Positions 27,024 through 41,300 of a stretch of DNA of 64,000 nt are shown here, in pieces (within the stretch, counting starts at the first letter, position 1; each line of letters starts with the position of its first letter). The notes below the pieces were generated by a model, which searched no databases, was not told the origin of the DNA, and saw only the letters and a list, made by a program, of their open reading frames with translations. The position numbers and the translations under genes are program-made. Source of the stretch: Nissolia schottii (lineage: Eukaryota; Streptophyta; Magnoliopsida; Fabales; Fabaceae); NCBI GenBank assembly GCA_003254905.1, contig QANU01011901.1, positions 168,951-232,950 on the forward strand, in the 5' to 3' direction.

Positions 27024-27386
27024 CCCCTAGGAATCTGAAAATTTGGAGAAAAAAGGGAAAACCTTGCCTAAACTCTGTCCGATCACACAATCAGCCGTTA
27101 TTCTGTCAAACCAAAAACCTAGGAACTTCCTACACCAAATCTAGTCAAGATTTTTCAAGAAATCCTTAACCTTAACCCACAAAAGCCACAAACAGCAACT
27201 TAAATCCCTAAAGGAAGCTTGGAAGAAATTAGCCTAAGAAGAACTAGGAAGCACCATAATCAGAAGAAAGGTCGCAGAAAGCTCAGAAACCGTAATAGAA
27301 CACAAACATGTGGGTAAACTGACTTATCCACTGTGTATGTGGTTTTGCTATATGATATATGATGCCTTTTATGTGACTTTGAGTTT

Positions 27387-27396
<10 letters not shown>

Positions 27397-27436
<40 letters not shown>
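27397..27436. repeat. (TG)n microsatellite inside the solo LTR
   Basis: Twenty TG units, preceded by a short TA run. Confidence 0.95.
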
Positions 27437-27437
<1 letters not shown>

Positions 27438-29771
27438 TTGATGATTGTCTGGATCTGTTGGTGCTGTCTGTGATTATGTCAGAAGCTAGAAAAACTTAAG
27501 TTGAAAATAGGCTATGACATGATTTTGGAAGGAATTGTATGCTGAGATTTTTATCATGAAAAACTAATGTTATTTTTGGATTTTACACGAAAAATTGAGT
27601 GGGGATGTCAAGTTTTATGATTTTTAGAGTCCCAGATGAATTTCTCAGCAAACAGGCAGAAAACGGGATTTTTAGGAAATAAGGGCAAAATGGGAATTTC
27701 ATGTTTTGGGCTGAAAAACTAGGGGGGTTTTCATGAAATGTGGGTTTAGAACTATCAAAAACCTTAAGGGCAAGTCTTGAGTTCATCGGGTTTTTGAGAA
27801 CAAAAATTTCAAAGAAAACAGGGCATTTAAGGGGCGAAATGATAATTTTGGAAAGAGGGGAAAACTGAAATTTTGTACAGTGGGGTTCAGAATTGGAGTT
27901 TTTAGACATGAAAAATGATATTAGGGCTACCAAAAACCTTGGGGTAAGGTCTTGGACCTCTCCAGTTTATGGTTGCTAATCTCTGATAGAAATCAGACGC
28001 TTGTTTTGTTAATTGCGGATTTACATTTGTTTATGTTCATGAAGATGTTGAGCATGAAGACATGTTCTCTATATGTGTTAAAAATGATGATAGATGTTAG
28101 AAGAAACTCTCTTGAAATTGTATATGTGAAACCATGCAGAACATGGAAAATTGCAAGACTTGAAGCTGAATTTTGTCAGGTGTGCGCTGAGCGGCCTTGT
28201 GCGCTGAGCGGCCCAGTGTTTGTGTTGAGAGGTCTGACTGAAGATTTAGGGTTTCATAATTTAAAATAAATCTTTCTATACTACTTTCAATCATCCATGG
28301 TTCCGCTAAATATTACTAAGAAACAGTTTTGACATACCTATGGGTTATGTGATATAGCATGTGTTAGATGTTTATGATGATAGGAGGTTATATACTAATG
28401 TCATATAATGATGATGGTGTGATGTAAGGTATGTTAGGATATACGATGATGATCTTTCAATGAATATGATGAAGATGATGACTTGAGCTATAAAGTTATA
28501 TTTGTTGCTTTAAGATGATGAATGGATATGATTGCGTTAAGATGATGAACCGTGTTTATTGTTCATGAACTGTTACATCAAAGATCAAACTGTGCACATG
28601 ATGATGGTGAGAGAAAACCCCAGTTAAAAGGGTCTAGGCTCGGTTTTTGGGGAAGGTCTTAGTCCCGGTCGAGTCCTAGGTCCCACCCCAACGCCATCCA
28701 AGGGCGGTAACCTCGGTGGTGGTTGGCTATTTATTCATGGTCAAGACCATTCAGGTTGAGCGATACCTGGTCGCTACGATGCGGGCTGTAAGCGTGGTTA
28801 TAACTGTGTGGTCACCGCTATAAGGGATGAGGGCGAATATGCTTATAAGGCCAGCCTTGTAGAGCATACGTATAAGTGGATGCCAGCTGAAGCTTATACC
28901 GGTTTTCAGAAAATGAGATTCTTGTAGTAGTGTAGCTATGTGAATTGTATGACAGTATATGAGTTAGAAACGAGACTAGCAGACAGATGCCGTAGATAAT
29001 GAAGAATAGGTTCCTCAATCACCTAGTAACTTAGGTAAAGCTACTCAGGCTTAGTATGGATATTAATAACTAGTAGGACCATAGTATAACTGTGACACCT
29101 AGAGACCCCTGAGCGGCGGAATCATAATTGAGTATAAAACGAGTTACGACGATTAAGGTTTCCCACTGAGAACGCAATGTTCTCATCCCCCACTCCTTTA
29201 TGGTTCTAGGTGAGCATGACAAGGATGCAGAGGACGTCAGAACAGTGTAAGCAATACAAGGACAAGCATCACTGAAGAAAATGGACAGAGGAATAAGGAA
29301 AACAGAGCTACGATAGAGATCTCATACTAGTCCTTAGTCAGTAGGCTATATGTGTGTGCTACTATGTAATTGTACGTAACATCTATAGTATTACATGTGT
29401 AACTATTTGTGAATATATGGCATGAACCTTTGGTTGCTATGAATGTTGAATATACCTAATTAATATCAGTTAAGTATGCTACGTTACCACTCACAATATA
29501 TGTTCTGTCAAAAACCAGGCTCATATTTTATACTATGATACGTATAAAGAAAAGTTGAAGTTTGGTCCATATTTCTGGATAACTGTATTTTTACACTCAT
29601 AAGCGGGACTAAGTGTTATCCCAATCAAAAGAGATAACAACCTAGTCGACAGGTTTGCGACTTAAGTATGAACTAGCTAGCTAGGGTGTTTCAGAAGGCG
29701 GCGCAACCCAAGCAAACTATCCTTTATCCCCATCGGGTGCGCTCGTTAGGGAAGCCGATTTGCAGTGGTGA

Positions 29772-32337
29772 TCGAGCTTGAAGTCTTTGTGCTGCACACT
29801 TGGTGATGCTCTGTTTCCGTAGCTATGGATGGAGACTGATTTGTGACCGTTGGAGCATCTTAGTTTTGGTTTACTATTCTATTTTTGTTTTTTTCCTTGA
29901 ATTGGGCCATTGCGAGCCCAAACCTTTGCTGAGACTATAATTTCTAAAGGAGCCCAAGTGATATCATTACAGTCTCATACATGATATAAATAACAACAAA
30001 ATTAATGGTGAAATATCACATTTGACAACGCATAACAAAAAATCAAATTGAGAGAGGGTCTTACTCTGGTACCCCATCAAAATTCAAGAATATCGACATC
30101 TTATGATTATCGACGGCTAAGAATCAGTCATGAATTCCATTAACTATAACCACTTATTATTTTAAAATTGAAAGTAAATCATAACTATTGAAATACAAAA
30201 ATGTACCAATGCCCTTGTAAAAAATTGGGTACCGAAAGAAGAACCATGGAGAAAATAAATTTTCAAATACTTTCATTTCTTATTTCATTCAATGCAAAGG
30301 GTTGGATTTATAGAGATACACACATTCTATAATTTTCACCTCACATCTCACTCCCTTGTTAGCTCTCATAAATATTTCTATATATATTTCTTCTTAATAC
30401 CCCTAATATTCCTTCCATAAGAGAAACCTCCCAAATAACTTAGATCATATCCAACGATAAAACTCAACTTTAGTCTCATTTTAGACTTCATTGTATGTAA
30501 TATCAACATTTTGTGGACAAGTGTACCATAAAAGTAAAATTGTCAACAAATTAAGACTTTTCGCTCCAATCAAATGTACTAACTTTGGTTCCAAATTTGA
30601 ACTACAATAAATAATTACATTGCAAAGAGAAAGGGGAAAAAATGTGATCAAGGCCTTGTTTCCCATGGTATATCATGTGTCAATTAGATATGGGGTATTC
30701 AAGAAGTGTTCTTAGTCCCAATTTAGAGAGACAAACCATTTTTTCTCTTTGTCCCACTTTTGCCCTGGTGATAAAATTAAAAAGTGTGACTCACATAAAA
30801 GAGAAATTGAGACTTAAAAAATCTCCATTAGACACTTAATTAGTGGCAAGCAAATAAGAGCAACAAGAGGAGAAAATATGGGTAAAGATATACAATTGTA
30901 ATAGAAAATTGAAGCAAAATTAAGTCAATTTTTGTTTGGAAGGTAAAAAAAGTACAGAGAGTACCAAGAGTGTATAACATTAATATTTGTATTTCTGCAA
31001 ATCAAACTATAATTAGTTAAATGAGCACTCAAAAGTCAAAATGAATAAGTTGAAAAATGTGAATTACAACATTATTTCTAAAAAGGGTTTAATCATTAAT
31101 AACCATAAAAGTATTAAAATAAATATAAATACCCTCTTTGTTGATACTTCAGTTTAGAATAACCTTTTGTTCTACAGTATTTAACTATTTACAATTATCC
31201 TTTCCTGATTTTATGAATTGTTCTTGGCAAAGTAATCCATAAACCTACCTTTACAAAAGCACGAAAGGCTCCCCCCCGTCATGTTACAAGTTCAAATTGA
31301 CGCTCATAGCCTATCATTGCTTTTAGCATCTTCTGCAGGCCACTTTCTTATTGTGACACAATAAAATGAAAAAAAGGGGGGGGGGTTCAGGAGCACTACA
31401 TCAATATCAATATTAGTAGATCACATGCTAAAATTAGAAAAATAGAGTTACTACTATCTTAGTTTTCATCATCATCTTTACAATAAATAAAAAAAAATTA
31501 TCTCCTGTCGTGTCTAATTTTTTTTAAATCTTGTACATGCATTTTTTTTTTACACATTTCAACTTTTTTCAATTTTTAACCCCTTCCCCACCTTTGTTAC
31601 AGCTTTTTTTAAGCATTTTTTGTTTCTCTTCTTCAACAATTTCATCATAACCTGTTAATATTCATTGATCATAGTTAATACAAGAATTTTGCTAACAAGT
31701 ATTCTAAGAATATTTGACATTTGTTGAGAAAATATGTATAGTAATTTTTTATTGAAAATGTGAAAGTTATATGATTTTATAATAATATTGATTACTTAAA
31801 CATCTTAAAACTTCCTATTTTAGATTTATTAACTAATGCACTTAGAATATTAATTAACAAAATCCTTAATATAATATTTGACACACACAAAATGTCTATC
31901 AAAATCCGTTAATCATTAAAGTGTCCGTTGCTTTCATCCAATAGTTCATTAAGTTTATCTGTGCGGTAATCAATGATCACTGTCAACCTCTCTATTTACC
32001 ACAATACTATAAACTTGTTAATTTCCCTTTAACAACGTTGGCAAGTGATAACAAAGTAGGTTTGGTAATCAACTAATCATGGCTCCAAAAGAGGTTTGAA
32101 ATTTAAAACCTGGTCAGGGTGGGGTCAACTTTAGCAAATAACAAACGATTCAAGGGCACAACAGCAAATTCATCAAAGTCGAATTTGAAATTCAGGCGGC
32201 CTTCTCCTTCTGCATCGTGACTTCAATGGCCCATCCCCTTCTCTTCTTCTGACACACAGAGAGTCTTCAAGTCTTCAAATCTCCACGAAACTATTCCAAA
32301 GCCTACCTCACTGAAAAAATAAACTAAAAATCACACA
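29772..32337. other. Intergenic region and kinesin promoter
   Basis: AT-rich with no credible coding frame. It contains a MITE-like repeat at 30066-30245, a G run near 31377-31386 and, from about 32200, a pyrimidine-rich stretch likely to be the kinesin 5' leader. Two CCGTT cores (31906-31910 and 31925-31929; AACGG on the other strand) are candidate mitotic MSA-type sites, matching only the core. Confidence 0.45.
30066..30245. mobile_element. MITE-like repeat, copy 1
   Basis: About 180 bp bounded by CTCTGGTACCCC on the left and GGGTACCGAAAGAAG on the right, which are imperfect inverted repeats. The right half (CAAAAATGTACCAATGCCC ... GAAGAACC) matches the repeat at 60772-60950 at roughly three quarters of positions. 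Confidence 0.6.
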
Positions 32338-35300
32338 ATGCTCAAAGAAACCTCAAGTTCTCCCCGAAGCTTCCATCGAAGGAACCCTCCGAACGAACCA
32401 AACGAGAACGAATTCGAGTCCTCGCAGATCCCAATCAACTATCCACCACCTCGAACCCCTCTGAATTCCATCCCTGACCCTTCTCAGTGCCAGAAGGAAG
32501 CTCAGGAGCCCGACGCTGATTCTCTCTTCAAGTCCGAACCTGTTCGCTCGGCTCGGTACTCCTCCGACAGGTTCGGGAACGGGAGCCTCGGTCCCAGCTC
32601 CGGGACTCCCAGGGTTTCGGGCCGGGTCGGGAAGTCGAATTCGGAGCCGAACTCGGCTCAGACCACGCTGGCTCGTAATGGTACGAGCTCGAGGGTTTCG
32701 CTCGGTGGTGGAGCTGGGACCAGGGGAAGAGGAGTGAGTTCGTGCGCGTTGACAAAAGCGATGACGGTTGCGAACAGTACCGAGTTGTGTGCCGAAGTGC
32801 CGCAGTTTGAGCTTGAAGATAATCCTTCTTTCTGGACGGATCATAGTGTGCAGGTAGATTTTGTTTCTGTGAGATTGGATTCTGTTGTAGTTGTTGTTGT
32901 TCAGTTGAAGGTTTCGTTTGTGTGCGTGTGTTAAGTTAGGGATTTTGTTGTTGCGTTTTTTCAGGTGCTGATAAGGATTCGGCCGTTGAGTGCTTTGGAG
33001 AAGCTTTCGCAAGGACATGGCAGGTGCTTGAGGCAGGAAAGTGCGCAAACTTTGGTATGGCTTGGTCATCCTGAGACTCGTTTCACTTTTGATCATGTAG
33101 GGTGTGAGACCTTATCCCAGGTAAGGCTTCACTTTAATGCTATTTTTGTTCTTTCTGGTTTGTTAGGTGTATACTGGTGCAAATTACAGTGTTAAGCGTT
33201 AAACTCTGCATGGACAGAATCTGTTCTTCTTTTGTGTAACTTGTCTTGAAAATTGTGTGGTTCCGGTTTTTGTTGGTTTTAGTAACAAGAACTCTATCAA
33301 GTCAAAGAATGGTTTTAATGTACTTAGCTCAAGTCTTCTGTGATTGTGGTTCATGAGTTCTGGGCGAAACATTGAAACTTGTTTTTAGTCTTAAAATAGA
33401 AGCTTTGGTAAAGGGGTAAATTGAAAAGTTTTACTACAAATGCTTATTGGGGTGAATTGGTGCAGGAAAACCTGTTCAGAGTTGCAGGAGTGCCCATGGT
33501 GGAGAATTGCTTGTCTGGTTACAACAGTTGTATGTTTGCTTATGGTCAGGTATGACTGGTGGGGTGATGGGGGCTTCTTGCTTTGTTGGTTGCCACAAGC
33601 TGTTATATATTTCTGTGATTGCTGCTGAAGTTGTGTCTGATTTCTGCAGACAGGTAGTGGCAAGACATATACCATGATGGGTGAGATTAAAGAAAGAGAA
33701 GGACACCTTACTGACGATAGCGGGATAACACCCAGAGTTTTTGACTATTTATTTATGAGAATTAAAGCGGTATGATGATTAGAATGCCTGTATTTCCATA
33801 TGAGTAGATTGATCTAGTCAGTTTTGCATGGTTTCCCAGATTCGTAGTTTATCATTGAAATTCTCAAGGGAAATCTATTATGTAGGAAGAAGAGAGCAAG
33901 ACGGAATATAAGCTGAAATATAGTTGCAAATGCTCCTTCCTGGAGATTTACAATGAGCAAATAACAGATCTTTTGGAGCCTTCGGCAACAAATCTGCAAG
34001 TAATCCACAATTTCATGTATACAATTTGTTTCAAACTGTATTGATTCTTCAGTAACAGATTTTTTTATAACTCAATATTCTCTTTGTAGCTCAGAGAAGA
34101 TTTGAAGAAGGGCGTATACGTTGAAAATCTTACTGAACATAGTGTGGAAACTGTTAATGGTGTTCTCAGGCTCTTATTACAGGTGAGGCGTTGTGGTAAT
34201 GTGGTCAAATATGTTTGAAATCAGAGTTTAGCTTAATATTTACCTACATATTACATTGATGCTTGATCATGTTTGGCATGCTCTTATTCTCCTACACAAT
34301 TATGCAGGGCACTGCCAATAGAAAGGTGGCTTCAACTCATATGAATTGTGAGAGCAGTAGGTCTCACAGTGTTTTCACTTGCATTATTGAAAGCAGATGG
34401 GAGAAAGATTCGATGGCTCACTTTAGGTTTGCACGGTTAAATTTAGTTGATCTGGCTGGTTCTGAAAGGTAACTACAAATTTTATGATCACAATCTTCTT
34501 CATATAGCTTTGCTATTTCTTTCTCTAAAGCTGGTTTACCTTGCACATTAATATAGGCAGAAAAGCTCTGGAGCAGACAATGAGCGTTTGAAAGAAGCAG
34601 CAAATATAAATAAATCCTTGTCAACTCTTGGGTAACTATACTGACGACCATCTTATCAATTTATTTGCTGTTGATATTATTGCGATTTAATATTAATGAA
34701 TTAATGAATACAAATAGAACAGTAGTTATGGTCACATGACTGAACTTTATTATTATTATTACTATTATTACTACTACTACTACTATGACTATTACTACTG
34801 CTGCTGCTGCTACTACTACATTCCTTATTTTTGGGATAGAATTATTATTATTTGGTGATATTATGTTCAAATGACCTACCTGTATTATTTTGTTTTTACG
34901 TGTGATTAGGTTGGTCATAATGACTTTGGTGGATTTGGCACATGGTAAACCAAGGCATGTCCCCTACAGAGATTCAAGGCTTACATTTCTTCTTCAGGTT
35001 AGATACATGAACCTATAAAATATGGTCGCTTGGTAACGGTACCTGCAATCTAGTACATTGTTCTCTTTAAATGATTGTACTCTACAAAACTTTATATGCA
35101 GGATTCTTTAGGTGGAAACTCAAAAACAATGATAATTGCAAATGTCAGCCCATCCATTTGGTTTGTTTTGTGTAAACTTGCTGCTTGAAATTAATTGATG
35201 GTCTTCGTCATATCTTTTGTTTTGTGATATCCTTAATATTGGTTTTGCTTCCCATGTAGCTCTGCTAATGAGACGCTAAGCACTCTGAAGTTTGCCCAGC

Positions 35301-38300
35301 GAGCCAAGCTTATTCAAAACAATGTACTTGCCTATTTAAATGCTTGCATCCCTCTTTTATGTTTTTCAACTATGATATTTTCACACCATGTTGTACGCAT
35401 ATACCTGCTTAATGTGGTATAGATTTTGGATGGATGTAGACCTAAATGCATGCTTTGTAATTTTTGTGTGTGTGTGTGTATTCATGGAGAGATGAAATAT
35501 GGATTAATTGATTTTCTTCCCCTCGCATGAAAAAGGCAAAAGTGAATGAAGATGCATCTGGGGACATAAATGCACTTCAGTGGCAAATTCAGCAGTTGAA
35601 GGTATTTCATTGAGAGTTTCAAAATTTTGGGAGGTTATTTTACAGTTATACGCTTATACTACATGATAGAGTTGTGACATATAATGAACTTGAACAGGGT
35701 CAACTGTCATTTCTGATGAAAACTAAAAATTACCCAACTTCGGAATCAAATTTGGAGCCAAATTGTGAAAGCTGTAGGTCTAGTGAAGGGTCAGAAGAAT
35801 ATGATCCTTTGGGACAAAGAGTAACAGCTGGTCACAAGATGTGTCTTTCAAACAAAGAGGTATATTTCATGGCAATTATTGTGCTTCTCCTGTATTTATG
35901 GGTTGTATCGTAGTGTCAAGGTTCCATTAATAATCATAGTAAGTGTCACGGAAAGTTAGAGCTGTTATATCTGGCAGATTAAATCCATGAAAGCTGCTTT
36001 CATTGGAGCCCTGAGGAGAGAAAAAATGGCTGAGGCTACAATCCAGAATTTAAAGGCTGAAATTGAATGTATGAACTGCTTGGTATGTATGGTTTTGACT
36101 TTTGGCAGAAAATTTAGTTAGATGATTTCTTCCTTTTTGGTTTTTAAGCCTTGCACTTATTTCTATATATTAAACATCTATACCCAAAAATATTTAAAAT
36201 TTCTGGTTAGCAGAATAAGCAACGATAGTTTTAATATCAGCATGAAAATACTCATAAGCCTTTCTCTGCAGGTCCAACAAAAGGAAGAGGACACTCAGCG
36301 TACTTTAATTATGCTGAGGCATTGTGAGGAGAAGAATAAACAACTTACATTACTGGTAGATGGTAAACTGTCAGCTGAGAAATATCTCATTGAGCAAAAC
36401 AGGGCTTTACAGGAGGAGATCCAGTTGCTTCAAGCGAGTATTGATAAAAATTTAGAATCAGCCAGACTTGTTTTGGAAAATGACAGACTTCTGCAACAAC
36501 TGCAACAGTAAGTTGTATGGACAATTAATATACCTCAGTGCCATTCTCTTCTTGGATGCTAGTGGCTCACTTTGCGTCAGTTCTTTGTTACCAGATTCCA
36601 AAGCTTCTATGAGCATGGAGAGAGGGAAAGCTTGGAGAGTGAACTTTCTGACTTGCGTGATCATGTCTGGCTAGATCCCTGAATTTGTCCTACCCTCCCC
36701 TAAAAGATAAAACTCAACTTTATGTTGTTCAAATTATGGATGTTTGCTATTTTGTTTTTCATGTGCAGTTCCTTATGACACATCAAGATAAATTTAAATT
36801 CTCCATGAAAAATGAAAATCAGGTCAACTTCTTTTGTTACTTGTGCAATATTAGTTCTGCTAGCTGGGATTTCCTGTTTTCATGGTGTGCTCTTGGATAT
36901 TTCAGGACACTGATACTGAACCAGAGGTAGAAGGTTGCCAGAATATGAATTCCAAATTGCTTAGGTAGACCTTTGTCTTCTAATCGCTTATATTTGTATT
37001 AATTTCATTCATGTGAAACCTAATATTCTGTTCTCTACGGGGCTTCTTCTCAGCAGATTGCATTAGCATGCTTAAGTGCTGACAAATAACTAAGCATGCT
37101 TAACAGAACAAAGTTTCTAAGCATGTTTAAGCTGCAGCTTTGATGCTAAATTATTGATTTTGTTTCTTATTTTAAGTTATTAATGTTAAATATTTTGTGA
37201 AGTAGAACAACGCACTTATTGTGAAGAACGCAGTACTGTTTGCATTTCTAGATCATAATTTTGTTTCTTTATTTTCATCTATTATTGATATTATGGCCAG
37301 TGGTGATATTATTATACCGTGGGCCAAAATGCTACTTTTCACTAGAATGCTGACAAAATTTCCTCATTTCTTTCTTCTTTAATATTTATGCTGCAGAGAA
37401 GTAGACAAATTACAAACCAAACTTGGAAAGTATTTGAACTGCAATCAAGTTAAGTCTGATTCTGTAAGGATCTTACGCAATAATGGCAATTCCTGTCAAC
37501 ATATTGCTGAACATTGTTCAGTCATATTTAATCACCTTCCTTCCTTGCAGGTTCTGAATTTTTCATTTGAGCTTCCTGATGAACATTTGAGGACAGATAA
37601 ATGTCCATTGGTGAGATCAATGTTTAGCTTATAATATGTTTAGCTTGTTTTGCTTATAGCAGTGTGTTACATACCCGGCAGCTGAAGCTGAGTCAGTTGG
37701 GCAGGCTAACCAAAAAGGAAAGAAAATAATTCCCTTCCCATATCATTATTCTAGGAGGCACAAGAAAGGAAGGAGCAAAATATAAGGAAGCAATAACTGA
37801 TTTGTTGCAGCAACAAATCAGGAATTGAGAGAGTTATTAGAGGAAAGAATAATCAATAATAAATTATTTGGAGACAAATAAGGAATGGAGGATTTTTCGG
37901 AGAAAATAAAGCAAATCCCTTGATTCACTCCTATTGAGAATTATAAGTGAGATCATGGGGGGAAGGAGAGAAGGCATTCAGGACTTGAGTGGTTAGGAGG
38001 ACCAAGGGATCCTTAATTCCCAGAATATTTTCCTATTTTCTGTCATTAATTTCCATCCTTTAACCACCACTGTTATGTTCTGAATTGAAATTCCCCATTG
38101 GAATTTCAGCATAATTAATAAACACTGAGATATTGCAGCAAATCCTTTTTTTCTCTCGGTACCAGTGTAACAACTGGTATCAGAGCACCGATCTTAGGAG
38201 GTCTGTGCATGGTTTCCACGCGGTCCGCTATGGAGTCCAGGTTTGAAGCCATAGAGAAGCGGATAGAAGAGATAAGCGCCGCTCAAAACCAAGCATTTGA

Positions 38301-41300
38301 GCTCTTTTCTGCCAATCTGCCGAGGCAAGTCAGAGAAATGTTACCACCACAACAACCAGGAAGCAACAACGGAGAGGGACCCAAGGGTGAGGGAGAGGAT
38401 TCAGGAGGCAGAGAAGATAGAAATGAAGGTGACCCTGAGCAGCGGAGGTTTGAGGCCAACAAGAAACTGGACATACCAGTCTTTTCGGGCGATGAGGCGT
38501 GTGAATGGTTGGTAAAAATAGAGAGGTACTTTTGGGTTACCTAGGCGTCTCAAGCGGACAAGATGGATATTGCCACTCTAGCCTTAGAGGGAGAAGCATT
38601 GACATGGATGGAATGGTGGGAGGAACATACGCCGTTCCCAAATTGGAGACGGGTCAGAGAAGATTTGCTAAAACGGTTCCAACCCGGGGCTGCTCTCAAT
38701 CCCATGGCTCCATTGTTAGAGGTGAAACAGAGAGAGGACGTGGCACAATATAGGCAGGAGTTCGAGGCAGCAGTAGAACGCAGAGAAATCTGGGGGCAAA
38801 GGCTCTTATGTGCATTTTTGCAAACAGTTTAAAACGGGAGATTCAAGCAGAGTTGGAGGTAACAAAGTTTGATAATCTGCCGGTTTTAATGGACAGAGCT
38901 ATGGCCATAGAATGGGGGAACCAAGCATGGAGGGTGACGTGAGTTAATCCAACCAACAGGAGAATAAAGGGGATACCAAGAAGCAGCGTGGCAGGGGGGC
39001 TGTTCCGATGGGGGCTGTGTTTTCCCGAAATGTAGGTTTCAGCAGGACAGGTCAGTTTGATAATAAAGGCGAAATGTAGGTTTCAGCAGGACAGGTCAGT
39101 TTGATAATCCAGGGGAGACAGGTTCCAACATAAGTCGAAATTTTTCGGGCACTCAAACAGGTAGCAATTCGAATGTAAACAGGGGAAGCGGTGCAGCCCA
39201 GTCTGCCACCAGCAGGAATAGCGGCACAAGGCGTCTTTCCAATGAAGAATGGGCTGAAAGGCAAAGGAAGGGGTTATGTTTCCGCTGTGGGGAGAAGTGG
39301 GGACCCGAGCATAAGTGCACCATGAGGCACTATCAAATTATACTCCTTGGAGAAGATGAACGGGTGGAAGTGGACGGTGAGATTTCAACCCACCCGGAAG
39401 AGCAGGAAGAAGGCAGAGAAGGGGAGGAGTTACAACTGTCTTCATATAGTTATTGGGGACTCACTTCCCACAAAACCTTTAGGTTCAAGGGGAGATTCAA
39501 AGGAAAACGGTGGTCATCCTCATTGACCCTAGTGCATCAGCAAACTTCATTGCTACTGAGGTGGTTAAGAGGCTGGCATTACCGGTGAAGAGGATCAAAG
39601 AATTTCAAGTCAAGGTGGGGAACGGTGCCATAGAGAAGGGGTATGAGGGCTGTGAAGGAGTTCTAATGAATGTTCGAGGGGTCCAAATAATTCAAAAAAA
39701 AATTTGTGATGAAGTTAGGGTTTTCGGAGGTAGTGCTGGGAGCGGGATGGTTGGCGAGTTTGGGGAAATTTGTGGGAGATTATGGCGAGTTGACATTGAG
39801 TTGGCAGCACAATGGTGAGGAAAGGAAACTTAAAGCTGATCCTTCTTTGAGCCGGAGTCGAGCTTCGTGGAAGAACACGTTACATGCCTTGAAGAATAGA
39901 GAAGGTTATGTCATAACATCCATGGCAGTAACCACGGAAGTGCAAGAGGAGGAAGAGCTGTCACCAGAAACAGTCCAGTTCCTACAACAGTTTGAGGATT
40001 TGTTCCAAATGCCAATGGGACTACCACCCAAAAGCGAATAGGACCACGCCATAATGCTGAAGGAAGGATCAGAAATTCCCCATATTCGACCCTATCGATA
40101 TCCTCACTACCAGAAAACAGAGATTGAGAAGATTGTCGAAGAGATGCTGAATTCTGGTATCATACGTCCAAGCACCAGTCCATTTTCGAGCCTAGTAATC
40201 CTCGTAAAAAAGAAAGATGGAGGATGGCGGTTTTGTGTGGATTATCGAGCCCTAAATAAAGAGACCATACCAGACAATTGATGAGTTGTTGGATGAATTA
40301 AGGAATGCAAGAATATTCTCTAAGCTGGACCTCAAGTCGGGTTATCATCAAATACGGATGAGAGAAGAGGACATCCACAAACAGCTTTCCGTACTCATGA
40401 AGGGCACTACGAGTTCCTGGTAATGCCTTTCGGTCTCACTAATGCCCCCTCCACTTTTCAAGCTCTTATGAATCGGTCATTGAGGCCATTCTTGAGGAAG
40501 TTCGTTTTGGTTGTCTTCAGCGACATTCTGGTTTATAGTTGGGATTTATCAGAACACTGGAGACATTTGCAGCAAGTTTTCGAGGTAATTCGACGCAATC
40601 AGTTATATCTCAACAAAAAGAAATGCAAATTCACCGAAGAACGTATTGAATACTTGGGTCAGATTATATCCAAGGAAGGAGTGGCAGCGGATACCAAGAA
40701 AATTCAAGATATGGTTGAATAGCCACGCCCTAAGGACCTCAAAGGGTTGAGAGGGTTCCTTGGCTTAACAGGGTATTATCGGCGTTTTGTGCAAAACTAT
40801 GGAAAAATAGCTTGGCCCCTAACCCAACTTTTGAAGAAGGATCAATTCAAGTGGAGTCATGAGACGCAAACAGTGTTTGATGCGCTTAAGACTGCCATGG
40901 TAACCGTTCCTGTACTCGCTGTTCCATCTTTTTCCAAACCCTTTGCTATAGAAACAGATGCCTCAGGTAAGGGAATAGGGGCAGTCTTATTACAAGAAGG
41001 CCGACCGGTAGCATACATGAGCTAGAAGCTATCTGAAAGAGCTCAAGCCGAATCGGTTTATGAGAGAGAACTAATGGCTATGGTATTAGCCATTTAGAAA
41101 TGGAGGCATTACCTTTTGGGTCAACGATTCACGGTTTATACAGACCAAAAGAGCCTTATGTTCCTTCTTGATCAAAGGATTGGAGGCGAGGAACAACAAA
41201 AGTGGATGACCAAGCTGCTGGGGTATGATTTCGAAATTAATTACTAGGCTGGGAGAGAGAATCGAGTAGCAGATGCACTTTCCTGAAAATTCCAATTTTC

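Larger units (their letters stand above)
26322..29693. mobile_element. Solo LTR of a Ty3-type retrotransposon, 3,372 bp
   Basis: The element begins TGTAACATCCCAC and ends GGGTGTTTCA (TG...CA). It is flanked on both sides by a perfect 5-bp duplication, GAAGG (26317-26321 and 29694-29698). No gag or pol is present inside, so it is a solo LTR left by LTR-LTR recombination. LTRs of this length occur in Tekay/Del-type chromoviruses and Ogre-like elements; the lineage cannot be fixed without internal sequence. A TATA box near 27016 suggests the U3/R boundary lies just downstream if the LTR reads on the plus strand. A local direct duplication (GCGCTGAGCGGCC) sits near 28185-28213. Confidence 0.9.
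25983..29771 (+). pseudogene. Unidentified gene fragment split by a solo LTR
   Basis: An open frame from about 25983 to 26220 encodes a basic, polar segment (for example GTRRSKREKRRNSKLAGY). It ends at a clean donor (ATA|GTAAGC). After a 72-bp intron an acceptor at 26292 opens VSNSSPVNE, which is interrupted by the LTR at 26322. Removing the LTR and one target-site copy continues the same frame from 29699 as GGATQANYPLSPSGALVREA and stops at 29771. The join is in phase, so the LTR probably entered a real terminal exon. I do not recognise the protein, and upstream exons were not found. The neighbouring BRO1-like scrap could belong to a different locus. Confidence 0.45.

Noticed and set aside
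32353..33096. 247-codon minus-strand frame opposite the kinesin start
   Set aside because: Shadow of exons 1 and 2; it crosses their intron and has no domain.
37441..37550. Possible extra intron inside kinesin exon 19
   Set aside because: A weak GTTAAG donor and a TTGCAG acceptor exist, but the frame is open throughout, so the simpler model keeps it as exon; transcripts could change this.
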